A stretch of 64,000 bases of DNA from Jaminaea rosea (lineage: Eukaryota > Basidiomycota > Exobasidiomycetes > Microstromatales). Location: NCBI RefSeq assembly GCF_003144245.1, contig NW_020289986.1, forward strand, positions 186,001 to 250,000. Direction: 5' to 3'. The position numbers were made by a program, and so were the translations under genes. Position 1 is the stretch's first letter. Each line of letters begins with the position of its first letter. The notes under the pieces are model-generated. The model had not been told where the DNA came from. It did no database searches and saw only the letters and a program-made list of their open reading frames with translations. Of the stretch, positions 59,090-64,000 are shown piece after piece.

Positions 59090-62023
59090 CTACTCCACCT
59101 CACCCTTCTCCTTCGCCTTGAGGTACTCCTCATGCAACTTAACCTGCGTAGCCCTCTCCTTCTCCAGGCCCTTCCTTCTACTCTTCCCCACTTCAGCCCC
59201 CGTTGCAGCATCCTTCGTCGGCAGACCCGTCTGCTCGTCCCATTCTTTCCAGAGCCCATCGTGCGCTTTGAGCCCGCCCTCGCTCACCGGCCTGAACATG
59301 AGGGCAGGAGAAACACGACCACGCTCCAGCTTCTCGAGACGGGCAGCTGCAGCCTTCTTTGCTGCCTCCTCCTTGCGAGCAGCCTTCTCGCGGACGATAC
59401 GCTGCTTCTCTTCGCGAGCGGCTCTCAGCTGCGCTGCGGGAACGAGCTTGACCATTGCCTTTTGTTGTGATTGCTCCCCCTCGGTACCATTTGCGCTGCT
59501 GCTGCCCTCGGCCGCATCTTCCAGTGCGACGCCTAGGTCGACGAGGTCCTCGTCTCGCAACCTGTCCGCCAGAGCGAGCAGCTCAGAGTGAGGAGCGCCC
59601 TGTCGTGCCAGACGACGCACTGAGGAACGGAAGTCGGACAAGGCCTCGAGGTAGGGCATGAGCAAAGACTCTCGGTCCACTCCACCAGCCGCACTCGAGT
59701 CTGCTGCTGCTGAAGCTTGATCCGCGACTCCTGCTCCATCTTCTCCCCACCCTACCTGTCCCTCGAACACAGGGCCGTGCCCCAGCCCAAACATCCTCAG
59801 CATGTCCCCGACCCATCGCCCAACCATATCCAGCACCTCGGCGTTGACCCCAGCCTTTCGCGCCTCCTTCTCGTAGGTGTTTGCCCTCGAAACCACGTCC
59901 AGCAGTACGCTGACGGCGGTCGGCGTGTCGAACGAGTCGCAGAGTGCCGCATGAAAAGCAAGCTTCGCCTCGCCAAGCTGAGAAACGAGCGCCTTTTCCC
60001 CCTCGGCGTAATGGTGGTGCCCATCCGAAAAGGCCGGTCCTCTCGTTGCCGCCTGACGAGCGTGTGCTTTGCAAGTCGCAAAGAAGTTGTTGAAACGCTC
60101 CTCGGCGTTTCGAACCTCGTTCATGCTCGCCTCCCTGAAGTCCATGCGGCTACTCCACTGCTGCATCAAGAAGGCCATGCGTAGCTGCCGTGCGGTGAAG
60201 CGCTGTAGGGCCTCCTCGATGCTGATGAAGTTCTTCAAGCTCTTGCTCATCTTCAAGCCTTCAATGTGGAGATGACCCGTATGCAAAAAGTAGTTGATCC
60301 AAGGCGCACATCCATGGCATGCCTCAGATTGGGCCAGCTCGTTGTCGTGATGAGGGAACATGAGGTCTACCCCGCCAGAGTGGACGTCGATGCGGGTGCC
60401 GAGGACGGAGGAGGCCATTACACTGCATTCGATGTGCCAGCCTGGGCGGCCGGAGCCCCAGGGTGAGGGCCAGCTGGGCTCGCCGGGCTTGGACGTCTTC
60501 CAGAGCGCGAAGTCGCTAGGGCTGCGTTTGCCCGAGGTGGTGGCCGAGGAGGTGGAGAGTGAGCCTAGCGCGTGGGGATTGAGAAGGGGGATGTCAGTAA
60601 TGACAGCATAGTGGTTGCGCTGGCGCCGCGTCTACTCGCCTTCTCCTTCCTCGAGCAGCTCCCGATTGCCCTTACTCCAAGGCGCCAGCTTCGCATACGA
60701 GTGCTTCTCCTTCTCCCCCGTAGGCGCTCCATCGAAAGCCCTCGTATCGAACCACACATTGCCCCTCTCATCCTTGTACGCAAAGCCATTCGCCATGATC
60801 TTCTCTGTAAACTCGACAATCTCTGGCACATATTCGCTCACGCGCGTGAGCTGGTCAGGCTTGAGCACGCCGAGCTTTCGCATGTCCTTGAAGTAGGCCT
60901 CTTCCCAGTATGCGGCGAGGCTGCGGAAGATTGAGGGGTCGGTGACCGCATGGCCGTGCGCAGCGTCGAGCGACGAGGAGAGGAGATCGAGTGACGCGTC
61001 GACGAGCGCAGCGGTGGACTCCTTTGGTGCTGACGAGTCGAGGGATGACGCTGTGGTTGACATGGTTGCAGCAATGATCGCCTGCCGTGACTTGTCGAGG
61101 GCAGAATACCACATTCCCAGCTTTGGCTCTTGCATCGACGTCTCCTGGCGCCACTTCTCGTCTGAGATGTACCGCCTGCTCACTTCCTCCCACGCTGCCT
61201 CTTCTGGTACCTTGCCACCTGGCAGCTGCTTGACCTCTTCCGGTGGTGGAGGAGGGGCGAAGCGACGGAGCGTCTTGTCGAAGTACGCTGACCAGGAGGT
61301 CTTGACTTCGGACAGGAGGGCTGGGGTGAGGTGAGGATGTTGTGAGCGGAACTCCTTGACCAGGTGATTCTGTCGTGCTCGGACGATGATCTTGTCGTCA
61401 ATGTCCGTGATGTTCATGACGAAGTGGATGCTGTAGCCCTGCGAGTGATGGAACGGAGAGGGAAATGAGGTCAGGATGAGTCTTTGACAGGTGTGGATCG
61501 GGGCAAGTTGCTAACGCACGAGATGCTCGAGGATCCTCCTCATGATGTCTTGCGAGACGTAGTTGCGGGCATGTCCCATATGTGAGGCGTCGTATACAGT
61601 GGGCCCACAGTTGTACCCTGAGCAAGTGGAAGAAGGCACAGAGGGGTCAGGCCTGTCGGTCAGAAGGACTCAGATCTTTGCAATCGCATCTCGTATCTCG
61701 CTCTCACAGGTGACATGTCGCCCTTTCATAGGCACAAAGGGTACCTTGGTCCGCGTCAACGAGTTGTAGACCATCAGCTGCGGCTCCTTTTCGATCTTTT
61801 CAGGAATGTGCCATGGCGGCTGCTGAGCTCTAGCCGGCTGGCCGTCGACGGGCGGGTTGGCGACGGCCATCCTGAGGGAAGACGAGGAGCACGCTGCGAG
61901 GGAGGGAAACGCAGTCGAGTGAAACGAGGCGACGAGCCTGTGAGATGTAGGATAGATGCAAAGGGTGGTGGGATATCGTCGTCTGGGAGTGTGGATCGCT
62001 CTTTTGATGGTCCTCGCGAGCAT
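59090..62023 (-). CDS. CRS1: Cysteinyl-tRNA synthetase, likely dual targeted
   Basis: Four exons on the minus strand: 61708-62023, 61520-61617, 60640-61438 and 59090-60564, giving 895 residues from the first ATG. It charges tRNA-Cys. Class I motifs: '[10 protein letters not shown]' (HIGH) at about 118-126 and 'KMSKS' near 509. Zinc ligands lie in 'NCGPTVYD', 'HIECS' and 'FPHHDNE'. Family blocks cross each junction: '[19 protein letters not shown]' (intron 1) and '[19 protein letters not shown]' (intron 2). Intron 3 (60565-60639) appears to be GC-AG (AAG|GCGAGT...GCTAG); only this join restores 'EEGEGSLS' to '[10 protein letters not shown]'. Residues 1-51 are Arg/Ser-rich without acids ('[13 protein letters not shown]', 'ASFHSTAF'), a mitochondrial presequence. 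An internal Met at 61870 ('[10 protein letters not shown]') would give an 844-residue cytosolic form. Confidence 0.96.
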
Positions 62024-62242
62024 ATACGATGGCTAGGAAGGATGAAGCGGCTCACGACATTCGGATTCACCTCAAAGACTCGACTCGAGACGCACGCTGC
62101 TCTGTCCGCCCTCGTCGTCGAGGTCGACTTGGCTGAGTCCGTTCCGTCTTGGCGACTGTCTGTCTCTGTCCGCGCCAGAAAAGCAACACCCACAACTCGA
62201 GAACATCGTGCCGATCCATTCATCGCATACAGTCACGCCGCG
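62024..62242. promoter_or_regulatory. Divergent promoter CysRS / NUP188
   Basis: A 219-bp bidirectional promoter between the CysRS presequence ATG and the NUP188 ATG; no coding signal. The two transcripts' leaders must be short. Confidence 0.5.
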
Positions 62243-64000
62243 ATGCCTGAGTCCACCGAGGCTGGCCCTTCATCACGGCCAGAGGTTCCTGACCTGGCTA
62301 CCTAGTGAGTCGCGAATCCGAATCGGTCCTGGCTACCAGCTTCGCTCTTGCTGACCCACCTACTGCTCCTCTCCTCGTCTCACGCGCAGCTCATATCGTC
62401 ACCTCTTCGAGCACCTCGATGCTACGAGACAAGCGCAATCTAGTGCCGAGATTCACGCAATCCTGCGCTCTCGATCCGATCAACTGTCAAGGTGCGGTGA
62501 GGCATTTCCAAAGGCATCTGCAGCATCAAAATCCAAGCTGGCGGGCCAGTCCATCACCGTCTCAGGCCAGCAACTCAGCATCGATGATGATATCCGCGAT
62601 CTCGTCGAGCATATCAGCAGCCGTCACGACCTCGACGAGGTGGTCGCTCTCACCTTCCTGCGCTCTTTCCTTGACAGCGAGGATCGCAGCCTAGACGTTC
62701 TTGTAGCCTCGCGAGCACCTTCCTCCTCTTCCAAGCGCAAAGGCCGCTCCTCCCTCGCGGACGAAGCCGTCGCCGAGCTTCTGGATGCCTTCACCGTCTT
62801 CTTGTTCGAAGAGGAGCTACACATCACTCGCTGCGTCGCTGCTCTGCTGCGCATTGCAGACGATGCCGAACACGATTACTATCGTGTCGCGCAGGATTTG
62901 CTACCCTCGATTGCGACGCCCACCTTTGGCCGGGAATGCCTCTCGCGGATCAAGGTTCACACCTCTACGCCTCTTCCATCCTTGATACGCGACTCGCCTC
63001 GCTACTCGCCTTACTGGGCGAAACATGGCCTTCGTCAGCAGCTCGCATTACTGGAAGTGGTCTTCCTCCTCTACTACTCGCGACTCAGCCCGTCCGCAGA
63101 TGTAGTGGTTGCGGTGCTCACTCTACTACAAGAGACGAGCATGGGACAACAGCAGGCCAACGAAGCATTCTTTGACTCGCAATCCGTGGAGCTACTCGGA
63201 TGCGTACAGCAGATGCTTGCGTTCATCGCTGTGGAGTCGCTGGAACTCGAAGCGGCAATGGGCGGCTATCAACTCCCTTCACCAGACGATACCAGCGCAG
63301 CAGAGCAGCGCTCCATCTGGCAGAGTGCCGAACACCTCAATCAAGCGCTAGAGATTCTCGAGTCAACCTCCTCCGCAGACCCAGCAAAAGCGCCCATCCT
63401 CCTCGCCTGGGCTCTCGTCCTCCATAAGCTCGACGACGCTCTAGAAGATGACGTTCCGCCTCACCTGAGCGACCTTGCGCAAGTCATCACACCAGAAGAC
63501 GGCGGCCCCCCCATTTGGACTCGATTAGCCTCTGCAGCCTTCACACCGGCGATGGGCCTCTTCCCAGCAATGAAGTCCATGGCTCTCTCCCCCTTCCTGG
63601 CACCAGACTCCTCTTCGGCGCACTTTGAGGTCACAGTAGCTTCTTCCCTCGCTTTCCGATCGGTATTCAAAGGACTGCTACTCGGCATCACAGAGGTGGT
63701 CCGTCCTGAGTACGTCGCAAGCTTTGATGATCTTGTCGGGTTGTGGGAGGTCACCTTCGACGCAAGCAGGACAGGAGACACCTCTGAAGAAGCGGCTATT
63801 GGCGTCGGGGCGCTTTGCCAGCAATTCTGGAGCTACGACAGCCAATTCGAAACACGCCGTGCTACCCTTGAGACGGCGCAGCGTCGCTGGCCTGTCTCCT
63901 TTCGCCCTCTCATCCGGCTTCTCAAAGCCCTCAATGGCGTATGTGGTCGCAGCGAGGCGTCGGACACGGAGGATGCTGCACTGGCCGTGCTGCGTAGTTT
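62243..64000 (+). CDS. NUP188: Nucleoporin NUP188, 5' part
   Basis: Two exons are visible, 62243-62304 and 62390 to the window end, with an 85-nt intron (GTGAGT...GCGCAG) in phase 2. The second exon stays open to the last base, so the gene runs out of the window after about 557 codons. The start 'MPESTEAGPSS' leads to 'YSYRHLFEHLDATRQAQ'. The rest is an all-helical solenoid, with 'VALTFLRSFLDSEDRSL', 'ELLDAFTVFLFEEELHITRCVAALLR', 'HDYYRVAQDLLP' (separate motifs) and 'LALLEVVFLLYY', typical of the N-terminal domain of Nup188, a scaffold nucleoporin of the inner ring. Nup188 proteins are about 1600-2000 residues, so two thirds lie outside. Relation to Nup205/Nup192 is possible but less likely. 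Confidence 0.75.

Noticed and set aside
1-64000. Transposons, viral remnants or CRISPR arrays
   Set aside because: No transposase, reverse transcriptase, integrase or capsid-like frame, no long terminal or inverted repeats and no spacer-repeat array were seen.

Overview
This window looks like nuclear DNA of a basidiomycete fungus, probably a smut-lineage one (Ustilaginomycotina). That placement is inference from style, not from a database match. The signs are high GC, dense packing, short introns (61-127 nt, mostly GTGAG...CAG with CTAAC/CTGAC-like branch sites), long serine/proline-rich disordered stretches, and typical fungal families (Zn2Cys6 factor, Vcx1, Mss51, DHA2 transporter). I recognised no mobile element, viral remnant, tRNA or rRNA.

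Layout. 1-1181: 3' end of a DHA2-type MFS transporter. 1921-5856 (-): WDR44-like WD40 protein, divergent from a vacuolar Ca2+/H+ exchanger (6788-8218). 9595-13722: large intronless disordered protein. 13882-15136: F-box-like protein. 15137-18256: gene-poor 3.1 kb with one likely small secreted protein gene (15155-15615, -) and unresolved fragments. 18257-21523: multi-pass membrane protein of unknown family. 21754-22908 (-) CHORD-CS cochaperone and 23198-24859 (+) ALG11 are head to head. 24947-29707 (-): PX/DUF3818 lipid-related protein, divergent from a paraoxonase-like protein (30548-32275). 32550-33902 (-): LEA2-domain membrane protein, divergent from argininosuccinate lyase (34369-36085). 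36177-37832 (-): RNase H2 subunit A, divergent from an adenosine deaminase-like enzyme (38247-40224). 40372-43597 (-): Zn2Cys6 transcription factor. 43860-45776 (-) Mss51 and 46063-46801 (+) mitochondrial ribosomal protein bL12m share a promoter. 47007-48059 (-) signal peptidase subunit SPC2 and 48475-50565 (+) eIF4B are divergent. 51599-55247: two-HKD phospholipase D-like protein. 56272-57614: four-exon secreted protein. 58248-59004: NIP7. 59090-62023 (-): cysteinyl-tRNA synthetase with an apparent mitochondrial presequence. 62243-end: 5' part of nucleoporin NUP188.

Most genes are housekeeping and arranged as head-to-head pairs with 0.2-0.9 kb between starts. Translation is over-represented on the right side (Mss51, bL12m, eIF4B, NIP7, CysRS), and Mss51/bL12m sharing a promoter is the clearest functional pairing. 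I did not find a convincing new multi-gene system. The most interesting points are an RNase H2A with a disordered insertion and a PCNA-motif-like C-terminal tail, a CysRS gene with two in-frame starts and an apparent GC-AG intron, a PLD-like protein whose two HKD motifs are about 700 residues apart, and unknown secreted and membrane proteins.

Exon structures were assembled by eye from splice signals, phase and family conservation. They need transcript confirmation where conservation does not force them.
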